Below, one piece after another: positions 19,382-30,296 of a stretch of DNA of 64,000 bases (position 1 is its first letter; every line of letters begins with the position of its first letter). The position numbers and the translations under genes were made by a program. Origin of the DNA: Ascoidea rubescens DSM 1968 (lineage: Eukaryota; Ascomycota; Saccharomycetes; Ascoideales; Ascoideaceae); contig NW_017962913.1 of assembly GCF_001661345.1 (NCBI RefSeq), forward strand, positions 935,428 through 999,427, written 5' to 3'. The notes under the pieces were generated by a model that saw only the letters and a program-made list of their open reading frames with translations, searched no databases and was not told where the DNA came from.

Positions 19382-22300
19382 ATGCCTCCAAAGCTGCAAC
19401 CCACCTCAGGTGCCTTTGCCAGTGAAGCTTCTTCTGACGAAGGCCTTGCCAACCAGAAACATAAAGGCTCAAAATCAAATTTTTCAAGGTATAACCAGTA
19501 CAACCAAAATAGCCAGTCTAACCAATATGCTCAGTATGGTCAATATAACCAATACAACCAACACAACAGTTTCTATCAAAACCAGGCTTTTAACTCTGCT
19601 ACCAATTACAACAGCTATGGAACCAGTTTGGGTTATCAAGCAGGTGGTGTTAGACAGGCTCCACCACAATCCTATCAGGCCTATTTGCAACAACAACAAG
19701 CAGCTCAGCAACAATTGAACAGTCCTGTTTCCAATAATAAGAATAAAAAAAATGACAAGAAAAAACGCTCCAATAACCAAAAATATCAAAATAAAATTGA
19801 TCTTAACTACTCTTCTTCTGAACCAAATAGCAATTTAAATTCGCCCAACCCATCTACTGTCTCATTAACCTCTTTAAATAATTCTTTTGCTAAGCTTGAA
19901 TTTTCGCCAATTTCTCAATCAATTAACGAGTTCAAAACTGTGAAATCTCTTACAGAAGTTAGAAAAATCTCAAACGATGTTGTTGAAAAGTTCATTAATA
20001 ATGATACCTCATCAAATAAATTAAACTTGATAAACACTTGGGATGTTGAAAATATTTTGAAAACATTAAGTAAAAACAAAAACCCAGCATTAGTCAGAGA
20101 ATCTGCTATAATTTTATTACAAACTTTAATCAAAAAATTGAGCTCTACCACTCCTAATGAATTATATTTCTTAAAATTTCTTCAATATCCATTGGATTCA
20201 TTAGCCGATAAAGAAAATAGTATTAAAAGATCTGCTCAAACAACTCTTGATTTGATCTACAACTTGTTACCAATTCAAACATTATCAAGTGTTTTATTGC
20301 CAATTTTATTAAAGTATTTAAGCTCTTCTGCAAAATGGAACTCTAAAATCGGTGCTTTAAAATTGGTAAATAAAATTATCACCGACTCTCCTGTTGATTT
20401 ATTAGAATTTCAATTTTATGATACAATCCCTGTATTAACTGATGTAATGACTGACTTTAAACCTGAATTAGCCAAAGAAGGTCTTAAAACTATAACCAAC
20501 TTTATTAGTATTTTAGATAATTTGGATTTGAAAAATCGTTATGAAATCATTATTGAAACTTTAGGTAACCCTAAAAAGGTGCCCGATTGTATAATGACTT
20601 TGTCTTCCATCACTTTTGTTGCTGAAGTTACAGAACCAACCTTATCTCTCTTGGTTCCAATTGTTTATAAATCACTTAATTTGTCTGGTTCTTCTCAAGA
20701 ACAATTGAGAAAAACTGTTGTCATTACTGAGAACTTGACAAGATTAGTGAATAATAAAAGAGAAATTGAGAAATTTATTCCATTATTATTACCATCAATT
20801 AAAAAAGTTGTTGATACTGCTTCCTTGCCTGAAGTGAGAGAATTGGCTTCAAAGGCTTTGAAAGTTATTCAAGACGCTGATAATGAAAAATCTGATAATA
20901 AATTCCATGGTGTTATTGGAATTGAACAAACTTCAGAAATAATTCAAAATAGATTTAAAACCAATTCAAATCTTTTGTCATACTTATCTACGATCATTAT
21001 GTTTGATGCTAATGTAAATGACTGGCAAAGATTGCAAACTTACTTGGAAGACTGTTTTAAAGTGATTATTCAAAACCCTCAAGATAGCGATAACGAAGAA
21101 GAGGAGTCATCTTTGTACGTTCCTGAAGTGGTATTTAATTCAGAAGAATCAAAAAAACAATACATTAATTCTATTATTTACAAATTAAGAGAAATTTTCC
21201 ACGTTCCAGTCAAATCTTCTGGAGACGACGGTATTGAAATAGTTAACTCAGATTTTTCATTGGCTTATGGTAGCCGAATGTTATTAAATAAAACTAATTT
21301 ACGTTTATTGAAAGGCCATAGATATGGTTTATGTGGAAGAAATGGTGCTGGTAAATCAACTTTAATGAGATCGATTGCCAATGGTCAATTAGAAGGTTTT
21401 CCTTCAAAAGAAGAATTAAGAACTTGTTTTGTTGAACATAAATTGCAAGGTTCAGAAGCAGATTTAGATCTTGCTTCTTTCATTGCTCAAGATGAAGAAT
21501 TGGAAGGTATTTCGAAGGAAGCCATTGCAAGTGCCCTAGCTGATGTGGGATTTGACGAAGAAAGAAGAGCTCAAAATGTTGGATCATTGTCTGGTGGTTG
21601 GAAAATGAAATTAGAACTTGCTAGAGCAATGTTAATGAAAGCTGATGTGTTATTGTTGGATGAACCTACAAATCATTTAGATGTTGGAAACGTTAAATGG
21701 TTAGAAGACTACCTTAAAGATCATACTGAAATCACTTCTTTGATTGTTTCTCATGACTCTGGGTTTTTGGATAGTATCTGTACAGATATTATACATTATG
21801 AAAACAAAAAATTGATTTATTACAAAGGAAACTTATCAGAGTTTGTTAAAGTCAAACCTGAAGGTAAATCGTACTATACTTTATCTGATTCAAATGTCAA
21901 GATGGCTTTCCCACCACCTGGTATCTTAACTGGTGTTAAATCAAACACAAGAGCTGTTGCCAAAATGACTGATGTGACGTTTTCATATCCTGGTTCTGTC
22001 AAACCATCTTTGAAAAATGTCTCTTGTGCCTTATCTCTATCTTCTAGAGTAGCAATTTTAGGACCTAATGGGGCCGGTAAATCTACTTTAATAAAATTAC
22101 TAACTGGTGAATTGGTTCCCCAGGAAGGTAAAGTCGAAAAACATCCAAATTTAAGAATTGGGTACATTGCTCAACACGCTTTGCAACATGTTGAACAGCA
22201 CAAAGAAAAAACCGCCAATCAATATTTACAGTGGAGATATAGGTTTGGTGATGATAGAGAAGTTTTGTTAAAGGAATCACGTAAGATCGGTTCTAATGAA

Positions 22301-23110
22301 GAAAAAAAAATGATGGAACATGAATTCGAAATTGATGATGGTAAGGGAAAAAGAGCCATTGAAGCAATTGTTGGTAGACAAAAGTTGAAAAAAACATTCC
22401 AGTATGAGATTAAATGGAAATTTTGGTTGCCCAGATATAACTCTTGGGTTTCTCGTGAAAAATTAATAGAAGAAGGTTTTAACAAGTTGGTTCAAAAATT
22501 TGATGACCATGAAGCATCAAGAGAAGGTTTGGGTTATAGAGATTTAACTCCATCTGTAATTAGAAAGCATTTTGAAGATGTTGGTTTAGATGGTGAAATT
22601 GCTGATCATACCCCACTTGGTTCTTTATCTGGAGGTCAATTGGTCAAAGTCGTTATAGCTGGGGCTATGTGGAACAATCCTCATTTGTTGGTTCTTGATG
22701 AACCTACTAATTATCTTGATAGAGATTCATTAGGTGGTTTGGCTGTTGCTATTAGAGACTGGTCTGGAGGTGTTGTTATGATTTCACATAACAACGAATT
22801 TGTTGGTGCATTGTGTCCTGAACAGTGGATTGTTGAAAATGGAACATTGGTGAATAAATCAATCGAAATTATTGACGAAAATAGATTTGAAGATGGTGGT
22901 CATGGAAATTTGGCAAATAGAGTTATCCAAGCTAAGAAAACAATTGAAAACGATGATTCACCAGCTAATATTAAAGTAAAAAAGAAGAAGAAGAAATTGA
23001 CAAGAAACGAAAAGAAAGCAAGAGAAGAATTCAGACGTCTTAAATACATTGAATGGTTATCTAGTCCAAAGGGCACACCCAAACCAGTGTATTCTGATGA
23101 TGAAGATTAG
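19382..23110 (+). CDS. NEW1: Translation factor New1, ABCF/eEF3-like ATPase with prion-like N-terminus
   Basis: A 1242-residue cytosolic ribosome-associated ATPase. Yeast New1 assists translation termination and recycling and overlaps with eEF3. Residues ~30-115 are a Gln/Asn/Tyr-rich prion-like domain (repeats such as QYNQ and NQYNQH, then a Q-run), followed by a Lys-rich patch. HEAT-type repeats span about 180-560. ABC1 has Walker A GRNGAGKST (about 651) and signature LSGGW. ABC2 has Walker A GPNGAGKST (about 893) and signature LSGGQ. The eEF3/New1-type chromodomain insertion (YEIKWKFWLPRYNSW) lies near 1008. A basic tail (KVKKKKKKLTRNEKK) precedes WLSSPKGTPKPV at the end. All expected motifs look intact. 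Confidence 0.98.
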   Translation: MPPKLQPTSGAFASEASSDEGLANQKHKGSKSNFSRYNQYNQNSQSNQYAQYGQYNQYNQHNSFYQNQAFNSATNYNSYGTSLGYQAGGVRQAPPQSYQAYLQQQQAAQQQLNSPVSNNKNKKNDKKKRSNNQKYQNKIDLNYSSSEPNSNLNSPNPSTVSLTSLNNSFAKLEFSPISQSINEFKTVKSLTEVRKISNDVVEKFINNDTSSNKLNLINTWDVENILKTLSKNKNPALVRESAIILLQTLIKKLSSTTPNELYFLKFLQYPLDSLADKENSIKRSAQTTLDLIYNLLPIQTLSSVLLPILLKYLSSSAKWNSKIGALKLVNKIITDSPVDLLEFQFYDTIPVLTDVMTDFKPELAKEGLKTITNFISILDNLDLKNRYEIIIETLGNPKKVPDCIMTLSSITFVAEVTEPTLSLLVPIVYKSLNLSGSSQEQLRKTVVITENLTRLVNNKREIEKFIPLLLPSIKKVVDTASLPEVRELASKALKVIQDADNEKSDNKFHGVIGIEQTSEIIQNRFKTNSNLLSYLSTIIMFDANVNDWQRLQTYLEDCFKVIIQNPQDSDNEEEESSLYVPEVVFNSEESKKQYINSIIYKLREIFHVPVKSSGDDGIEIVNSDFSLAYGSRMLLNKTNLRLLKGHRYGLCGRNGAGKSTLMRSIANGQLEGFPSKEELRTCFVEHKLQGSEADLDLASFIAQDEELEGISKEAIASALADVGFDEERRAQNVGSLSGGWKMKLELARAMLMKADVLLLDEPTNHLDVGNVKWLEDYLKDHTEITSLIVSHDSGFLDSICTDIIHYENKKLIYYKGNLSEFVKVKPEGKSYYTLSDSNVKMAFPPPGILTGVKSNTRAVAKMTDVTFSYPGSVKPSLKNVSCALSLSSRVAILGPNGAGKSTLIKLLTGELVPQEGKVEKHPNLRIGYIAQHALQHVEQHKEKTANQYLQWRYRFGDDREVLLKESRKIGSNEEKKMMEHEFEIDDGKGKRAIEAIVGRQKLKKTFQYEIKWKFWLPRYNSWVSREKLIEEGFNKLVQKFDDHEASREGLGYRDLTPSVIRKHFEDVGLDGEIADHTPLGSLSGGQLVKVVIAGAMWNNPHLLVLDEPTNYLDRDSLGGLAVAIRDWSGGVVMISHNNEFVGALCPEQWIVENGTLVNKSIEIIDENRFEDGGHGNLANRVIQAKKTIENDDSPANIKVKKKKKKLTRNEKKAREEFRRLKYIEWLSSPKGTPKPVYSDDED

Positions 23111-23516
23111 ATCAATTATCTATTTTGAAACATGGCATATTATTGATATTTTTTTTCTTTTCCAATTTTAGACTATAATATTTTATTTTTTTTGATTTTA
23201 ATTGTACTTTTCCACATTACCACCCAATAGACTTTCCTTATTCTTTCCTTATTCTTTCCAACTAATTCTATAGAGTTCTAGCTAAATCTTTAAATTGCAT
23301 ACAAAGTTAATAAGAAAATATTTAAAAAGGTTTAAATTAGTTTATTAATAGTATTAAATATTCATAAAATATATGTAGTCCAATTATACAATGCTAAGAA
23401 AAAAGGTTAAAGAATATAAAAAATAATCAACAAAAATAATACACTTAATCATTTTTAGTAAATTTCCAAAAATTAGTTTACCAAAACAACGCTTATAGAA
23501 GCTTATCAATATTAGT
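23111..23516. other. NEW1/GLT1 convergent spacer
   Basis: A 406-bp AT-rich spacer between two 3' ends, with T-runs and a short tandem TTCCTTATTC-type repeat near 23230-23260. I see no gene in it. Confidence 0.6.
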
Positions 23517-26500
23517 TTATGCAATAGAGGCCAATTCTTCAAGTAATTTAAAATCACGTTGAAGAATTGATCCATCACCAGGTAAATTACTGGATCCTAT
23601 AAGATAGTTATCAACTTCTCTAGCACACTGCCTACCTTCTTGGATGCCCCAAACAACTAAGGATTGACCACGACGACAATCACCAGCAGCAAACAAATTA
23701 GTTTCATTATCAACTTTGTATCCTTTTGGATTTATGGTAGAAATGTTACCACGTTTGTTTCTTGGAGCTTCTAAATTCTCAACCTCAGGACCAATGAAAC
23801 CCATAGATAATAAAACAACATCAGCAGCAAAAATTTCTTCAGAGCCAGGAATTTCAGCCATTTGCCAGGCACCACTTTCTGATTTCTTCCACTCAACTCT
23901 AACAGTTTTGATACCTCTGACATTACCATCTTCATCAGCGATGAATTCCTTAGATAAGATGCAGTATTCACGAGGGTCTTTTCCGTATTTTTCCTCAACT
24001 TCAACATGACCATAATCAACACGAAAAATACGAGGCCATTGGGGCCATGGATTGTCTTTTGAACGATCTGCTGGAGGATGAGGTAACAATTCAAAGTTGA
24101 CAACTGACTTGGCACCATGACGAGTAGCAGTACCTAAACAATCGTTACCAGTATCACCACCTCCAATGACAATGACATTTTTACCTTCTAAGGTTTTTCT
24201 TATGTTTTCAAGTTCATTCTCCAACAAAGCTTTGGTGTTGGAGTGTAATAATTGCATAGCAAACATAATGTTTTTATTTTCACGACCTGGAATCTTTAAA
24301 TCACGAGGAATGGTTGATCCCACACATAAAACAACAGAATCATATTCATCTTTGAGTTCTTCAACAGTGACGTCTTCCCCAATGGTTACATTGCATTCAA
24401 AAGTGATTCCTTCTGCTTCCAATAAATCAGTACGACGTTTAACAATTCTCTTATCTAATTTCATGTTTGGAATACCGTACATTAAAAGACCACCTGGACG
24501 ATCTGATCTTTCAAAAACAGTCACTAAATGACCAGCTTTATTTAATTGATCAGCACAAGATAAACCAGCAGGACCAGAGCCAACAATAGCAACTTTTTTT
24601 CCAGTTCTGAAGCTTGGAGGGCTGGGCTTGATCCAACCTTGATTGAAACCATGATCAATAATAGCAGCCTCAATGGCTTTGATAGAAACTGGGTCATCAA
24701 CCAAATTCAATGTGCAAGCAGATTCCTGACAAGGAGCAGGACAAATTCTTCCAGTGAATTCTGGGAAATTATTTGTCATCAACAATCTTTGTAATGCATC
24801 AAACCATCTATCTTTGAAAACAAGTTCATTCCATTTAGGAATAATGTTTGAAATTGGACAACCGGTATCAGAAGAACAATATGGAGTACCACAATCCATA
24901 CAACGTGCTGCTTGGTATTGCAATTCTTCTCTTGTTAGTCTTGATGACATTTCATTCCAATCTTTAAGACGGTCTTTTGCAGGTCTATATCTTTCCTTAC
25001 GACGCTTGTATTTCATAAAACCACGAATTCTATCGATTTTAGCAAAGTTTTTCTTTTCTTGAGAAACGTTAATAATGGTATCTTCTAAGTCCATAACTTT
25101 TGGTTCCTTAGCTGTTTCCTTGAATGAAACAACTTTTTTCAATTGATTTTTAAGATGAGCTTTTTTCTTCATAATTTCCCCATTGGTAACATCGGATTCA
25201 GGATCTTGACGAATAGTTTTGAGGAAACGTTGGATCTCAAGCTTCCTGTTATTTTCAATCTTTCTCTTTTCGGCTTCTAAGACCTTTTTATATTCAGTAG
25301 GCAAAACCTTGACAAAACGAGGTAATATACGGTTAAAATCCGCTAAAACAGATTCACCCAATTCAGAGCCTGTGTAATGAACATGATCTTCAATTAAAGC
25401 TCGCACAAAAGCAATTTCAGCTGGATCACTTAAGGAAATCAATTCAACTAATTCCGGATTAATATTTTCAGTAAGTTCTTGGCCAATGTCCAAAACATAA
25501 GCGATACCACCAGACATACCAGCAGCAAAGTTTCTTCCAGTTTTACCTAAAACCACAATACGACCACCAGTCATATACTCACAACCATGATCCCCGACAC
25601 CTTCAACAACAGCATTGGCACCAGAATTACGAACAGCAAAACGTTCTGCAGCAATACCACGGAAAAAAGCTGTACCGGATGTAGCACCATATAAACAGGT
25701 ATTACCAATAATAATGTTTTCTTCAGCTTTGAATGAAGAGCTTTTAGGTGGGTATATAATAAGACGACCACCAGATAAACCTTTACCAACATAATCATTT
25801 GCGTCGCCCTCAAGTTCCAAAGTAATACCAGGAGCAAGAAATGCACCAAATGATTGACCAGCATTACCTTTGATATTCACATGGACAGTATCATGAGGTA
25901 ATCCTTGCTCGCCAAACTTTTTGGAGATACGGTATGATAAGGTAGAACCCAAAGCACGATCAGTGTTAATAATGTCTGCTTCAATAGTAACTGGCAATCC
26001 ACGATCAAGAGTTACTTCAGATTCATCTATCAATTTGTTATCAAGACGAACATGTAATCTATGGTCTTGTTTTTTGACGCAACGAGTTGCAACGCCTGGA
26101 CGAATGGTATGAGCTGGTGTCAAAATGGGGGATAAATCAAGATTTGCACTTTTGGTTGTTCTCAAGTCATCTCTGACCTTTAATTTTTCGGCGCGACCAA
26201 CCATCTCATTAATAGTTCTAAAACCTAATTTGGCCATGATTCCACGTAATTCTTGAGATAAATAATAAAAGAAGTTGATAACATGTTCTGGAGTACCTTT
26301 GAATTTCTTACGTAGCTCAGGGTCCTGAGTAGCAATACCAACAGCACAAGTGTTAAGATGACATTTTCTCAACATAATACAACCCATTGCAATTAATGGA
26401 GCAGTAGCAAAACCCCATTCTTCAGCACCAAGTAAACATGCAACTGCAATATCGCGTCCAGTTTTAATTTGACCGTCAGTTTGAACAATTACACGACCTC

Positions 26501-29500
26501 TTAAATCATTGAGAACTAATGTTTGATGGGTTTCAGCTAAGCCCAATTCCCAAGGCAAACCTGCGTTTTTAATACCTGTCCAACGAGCAGCACCAGTACC
26601 ACCATCGTGACCAGAAATCAAAATGTGATCAGCTTTGGCTTTGGCGACACCAGAAGCAATAATGCCGACACCAACTTCTGAAACTAATTTGACCGAAACA
26701 CGGGCTCTAGGGTTTGAACATTTCAAATCATAAATCAATTGTTTCAAATCTTCAATAGAATAAATATCATGATGAGGAGGTGGGGAAATTAAACCAACAC
26801 CTGGAGTTGAATGACGAGTCTTAGCAATTGATGTTGATACTTTATGACCTGGTAGCTCACCACCTTCACCTGGTTTAGCACCTTGAGCCATTTTAATTTG
26901 CAATTCTTCAGCATCAGACAAGTAATAGGATGTGACACCAAATCTTCCAGATGCAACTTGTTTAATAGCAGATCTCATGGTATCACCGTTTTCAAATATA
27001 ATTGAACGTTCAGGGTCTTCACCACCTTCACCAGTGTTAGATTTACCTCCTAGTCTGTTCATTGCAACAGCCAATGTTGAGTGAGCTTCCATAGAAATAG
27101 AACCATAAGACATGGCACCAGTTACAAATCTTCTAACGATTTCAGTCCAAGGTTCGACTTGGTCAATTGGCACTGGCTTGGAATTTTCAAAATCAAAATC
27201 TAATAAACCTCTTAGTGTACAACTTTTGATTGCTTCATATTCATTCTTAGAATATGCTTCATAAGCCTTTTCGTTTTTATTTCTAACAGCGTCTTGAATA
27301 TTTGCAATAGCAACAGGGTTGTTAATATGAGGATCACCACCATCTCTCCAGTGATATTCACCAGTTTCAGGCAAGGTATCTAATTTGACAGTAGCTCTGG
27401 TAGGGAACCCACGTTCGTGTAATGAAATAGCGTCTTGAGCAATATATTCAAAAGTAATACCTTTTATTCTTGATGCGGTACCTGCAAAACAACGGTCAAC
27501 AACAGAATTATCAACCCCCAAGGCTTCAAAAATTTGAGCACCTTTATAAGAAGCTAAAGTTGAGATACCCATTTTTGACATAACTTTCAAAACACCACCA
27601 TCAATAGAGTGTTTATAGTTTTCAATTACTTGCTCATCAGATAGCTCCTTACGAAGTAAACCTTCATGGTTCATTCTGATTAAGGTTTCCATTGCTAAGT
27701 AAGGGTTGATAGCATCAGCACCATAACCAAGCAAAACACAGATATGATGAACTTCTCTTGCTTCAGCAGTTTCAAGGAATAAAGCAACTTTTGATCTTTG
27801 TTTTTGACGAACTAAATAATGATGAACAGCACCACAGGCAACTAAAGAAGAAACAGCGACATTAGTTGCGGAAGTTTGTCTATCAGAAAGAATTATGACA
27901 GAACAATCATTTAAGATGGCTTCTGAAGTTTCCTGGCAGATTCTATCAATAGCGTTAGTATAACCCAATAAACCTTCAGATCTATCAAAGGTTATATCAA
28001 TTGTTGCAACTGTGTATTTTGGAAGAACTTTTGAAATGTTGCTTAGAGCTCTAAATTCGGGGATGGAAAGAATTGGGGAACGCAAGAAAATTCTTCCACA
28101 TTGAGTGGGTTTAATTTCTAGAAGATTACCTTGAGGACCAACGTAGCATTCTAAAGACATGACAATACTTTCTCTAATTGGATCGATTGGTGGATTAGTA
28201 ACTTGAGCGAACAATTGACGGAAATAGTCGTACATTAATCTTGGTTGTTCAGCAAGACAGGCTAAAGGACCATCATGACCCATAGAACCTAATGCTTCTT
28301 TACCATCCTGAGCCATTGTTGCTAATAATAAATTGATTTGTTCAAAAGAGTAGCCAAATGTTTTTAGCAATGGGTCACTTTGAACAGTAACATCGCCAGA
28401 GATGTCGACATCTAAACAATGACCAAAGCCTCTTGTTTCTAATTTATTGGTTAAATCGGGTAAAGTGATCAAATTAGCAGATAACCAAGATTTGAAGTCA
28501 AATTTTGAAGCAACATTTTGTTTCAATTCTCTGTCATCAACAATACGGCCTTCTTTGGTATCAACCAATAGCATTCTACCAGGTTTAAGACGACCTTTTG
28601 ATACAATTTTCTCTGGATCAATTTGAATAACGCCAACTTCAGAAGCACAAATGATATGGTCATCGTTTGTGATGTAATAACGACAGGGTCTTAAACCGTT
28701 ACGATCTAAGTTAGCACCACAGTATCTGCCATCAGAAAAGGTAAATAAAGCTGGACCATCCCAAGGTTCCATTAAACAAGCCGCCCATTCATAAAAGGCT
28801 CTTTTCTTTGGATCCATGTTTGGGTTGTTTTGCCATGCTTCTGGAATTAGTAGCATAACAGCTTCTGGAAGACTTAGTACACCATTTATGATTAATAACT
28901 CCAAGACGTTATCGACAGCAGCGGAATCAGAGCCACCTTCTTCGATAATTGGGTATAATTTATCTAGTTCGTCGCCAAATAATTCTGAAGCCATGACACC
29001 TTCTCTAGCTCTCATCCAATTTTTGTTACCGCGAAGAGTATTGATTTCACCATTATGAGCAGCCCATCTTAAGGGTTGAGCTCTATCCCAGGATGGGAAA
29101 GTGTTTGTTGAGAAACGAGAGTGAACTAAAGCAAAATGACATTCATATTCGGAGTTGACTAAATCATGATAGTAATTATAAACTTGGGCAGGGACCAATT
29201 GACCTTTATAGACAATGTTTTTACTTGACAAAGAACAGATATAGAACCAATTGTGGAGACCGATCGCATGAGTTGATTGTTTTCTTAGGATGTACAATTG
29301 TCTATCGAATAGCTTTTGATATTCGGATTCGAATTGATCGTCAGAAAGGATTTTAGCAGGTTGATTGGAAGCACCATAGTAAGATTCTAAAACCACAGCT
29401 GGTTGTAAAATTAAAGGTTCTCTTGATAAGGCGGCAGGACCGAGGATAGATGAGTCGTGGGGGACAGTTCTCCAACCAAGAACCCTTAGACCTAAGGAGG

Positions 29501-29993
29501 AAGCAATCTGTTCGAAAGTTTGTTTTGATTTAGTTAATACAGCTTCATCCTTTTTGAAGAAAACATTACCAACAGCATAATGGCCTAGAGGAGGCAAAGT
29601 CACATTACAAAAATACTGGAATTCTCTTTGCATAAACTTATGAGGAATAGAGGTCATAACACCGGCACCATCACCATCTCTTGCATCGGAGCCAACAGCA
29701 CCTCTATGGGTCATGTTGCAAAGCAAGAATCTTGCATCAGATACAATTTTATGAGATTTTCTGCCTTTGATATCGCAGGTGAAACCAACACCACAAGCGT
29801 CCTTTTCGTATTCTGGATCATACAAACCCTTTGCGGTAGGCAAAGCACAAGCCCAGGATTTGTTTTCGGGAGTTTCGTCGTATTCATAAAGATTCAGCTG
29901 TTCTGCACTGTCGATGGGATCAGTAGTGTTTTGCTGTATTGAGTCATTTGGCGGTATATTGAGGTTAATTCCGGAAATATCAGAAGAAACCAT
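23517..29993 (-). CDS. GLT1: NADH-dependent glutamate synthase (GOGAT)
   Basis: A 2158-residue fused glutamate synthase, close to the S. cerevisiae length. It converts glutamine plus 2-oxoglutarate and NADH into two glutamates. The order of parts is a short propeptide-like N-terminus; the class II amidotransferase with likely catalytic Cys67 (KDACGVGF); the central and FMN domain; the 3Fe-4S cysteines in CIMLRKCHLNTC (about 1203); and the beta-helix GXGXG-type repeats (about 1400-1500). The NADH subunit follows, with Fe-S cysteines CMDCGTPYC (about 1698), an FAD site VGSGPAGLS (about 1801) and an NAD site VIGGGDTGND (about 1941). All cofactor motifs look intact. The upstream region has GATA, CCAAT and Gcn4-type motifs that fit nitrogen control. 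Confidence 0.99.
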   Translation of the reverse strand: MVSSDISGINLNIPPNDSIQQNTTDPIDSAEQLNLYEYDETPENKSWACALPTAKGLYDPEYEKDACGVGFTCDIKGRKSHKIVSDARFLLCNMTHRGAVGSDARDGDGAGVMTSIPHKFMQREFQYFCNVTLPPLGHYAVGNVFFKKDEAVLTKSKQTFEQIASSLGLRVLGWRTVPHDSSILGPAALSREPLILQPAVVLESYYGASNQPAKILSDDQFESEYQKLFDRQLYILRKQSTHAIGLHNWFYICSLSSKNIVYKGQLVPAQVYNYYHDLVNSEYECHFALVHSRFSTNTFPSWDRAQPLRWAAHNGEINTLRGNKNWMRAREGVMASELFGDELDKLYPIIEEGGSDSAAVDNVLELLIINGVLSLPEAVMLLIPEAWQNNPNMDPKKRAFYEWAACLMEPWDGPALFTFSDGRYCGANLDRNGLRPCRYYITNDDHIICASEVGVIQIDPEKIVSKGRLKPGRMLLVDTKEGRIVDDRELKQNVASKFDFKSWLSANLITLPDLTNKLETRGFGHCLDVDISGDVTVQSDPLLKTFGYSFEQINLLLATMAQDGKEALGSMGHDGPLACLAEQPRLMYDYFRQLFAQVTNPPIDPIRESIVMSLECYVGPQGNLLEIKPTQCGRIFLRSPILSIPEFRALSNISKVLPKYTVATIDITFDRSEGLLGYTNAIDRICQETSEAILNDCSVIILSDRQTSATNVAVSSLVACGAVHHYLVRQKQRSKVALFLETAEAREVHHICVLLGYGADAINPYLAMETLIRMNHEGLLRKELSDEQVIENYKHSIDGGVLKVMSKMGISTLASYKGAQIFEALGVDNSVVDRCFAGTASRIKGITFEYIAQDAISLHERGFPTRATVKLDTLPETGEYHWRDGGDPHINNPVAIANIQDAVRNKNEKAYEAYSKNEYEAIKSCTLRGLLDFDFENSKPVPIDQVEPWTEIVRRFVTGAMSYGSISMEAHSTLAVAMNRLGGKSNTGEGGEDPERSIIFENGDTMRSAIKQVASGRFGVTSYYLSDAEELQIKMAQGAKPGEGGELPGHKVSTSIAKTRHSTPGVGLISPPPHHDIYSIEDLKQLIYDLKCSNPRARVSVKLVSEVGVGIIASGVAKAKADHILISGHDGGTGAARWTGIKNAGLPWELGLAETHQTLVLNDLRGRVIVQTDGQIKTGRDIAVACLLGAEEWGFATAPLIAMGCIMLRKCHLNTCAVGIATQDPELRKKFKGTPEHVINFFYYLSQELRGIMAKLGFRTINEMVGRAEKLKVRDDLRTTKSANLDLSPILTPAHTIRPGVATRCVKKQDHRLHVRLDNKLIDESEVTLDRGLPVTIEADIINTDRALGSTLSYRISKKFGEQGLPHDTVHVNIKGNAGQSFGAFLAPGITLELEGDANDYVGKGLSGGRLIIYPPKSSSFKAEENIIIGNTCLYGATSGTAFFRGIAAERFAVRNSGANAVVEGVGDHGCEYMTGGRIVVLGKTGRNFAAGMSGGIAYVLDIGQELTENINPELVELISLSDPAEIAFVRALIEDHVHYTGSELGESVLADFNRILPRFVKVLPTEYKKVLEAEKRKIENNRKLEIQRFLKTIRQDPESDVTNGEIMKKKAHLKNQLKKVVSFKETAKEPKVMDLEDTIINVSQEKKNFAKIDRIRGFMKYKRRKERYRPAKDRLKDWNEMSSRLTREELQYQAARCMDCGTPYCSSDTGCPISNIIPKWNELVFKDRWFDALQRLLMTNNFPEFTGRICPAPCQESACTLNLVDDPVSIKAIEAAIIDHGFNQGWIKPSPPSFRTGKKVAIVGSGPAGLSCADQLNKAGHLVTVFERSDRPGGLLMYGIPNMKLDKRIVKRRTDLLEAEGITFECNVTIGEDVTVEELKDEYDSVVLCVGSTIPRDLKIPGRENKNIMFAMQLLHSNTKALLENELENIRKTLEGKNVIVIGGGDTGNDCLGTATRHGAKSVVNFELLPHPPADRSKDNPWPQWPRIFRVDYGHVEVEEKYGKDPREYCILSKEFIADEDGNVRGIKTVRVEWKKSESGAWQMAEIPGSEEIFAADVVLLSMGFIGPEVENLEAPRNKRGNISTINPKGYKVDNETNLFAAGDCRRGQSLVVWGIQEGRQCAREVDNYLIGSSNLPGDGSILQRDFKLLEELASIA

Positions 29994-30283
29994 TGTGAGT
30001 CAAAACAGATATAGTATACTAGGATATAATATATGATAATATGCTGTATTATCAGAGAATAAATAAAGAGAAAAAGCCAATTGAAGAAAGAGAGAAAGAA
30101 GGAAAACAAGAGGTGGAAAGCGACGAAAAACAGTGAAAAACAACAAACGAGGGAAAAGAAATAGAATATATAAAGTGGAAATTGAGCTCTAAGAACATAA
30201 AGTTAATCTGATTGCCTTTTCCGGAAAGAGAAACCGGGTTTCCGACCATTCAAGCCCAGAAGGTTGTTGACGCTATCAGTGTG

Positions 30284-30296
30284 CTTATCGTCCAAT
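30284..30296 (-). promoter_or_regulatory. Adjacent GATA (GATAAG) and CCAAT boxes upstream of GLT1
   Basis: GATAAG on the GLT1 strand (30284-30289) lies 2 bp from a CCAAT pentamer (30292-30296), about 290 bp before the start codon. GATA activators (Gln3/Gat1 type) and the HAP complex are established regulators of nitrogen genes in yeasts. The assignment is by motif only. Confidence 0.45.
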
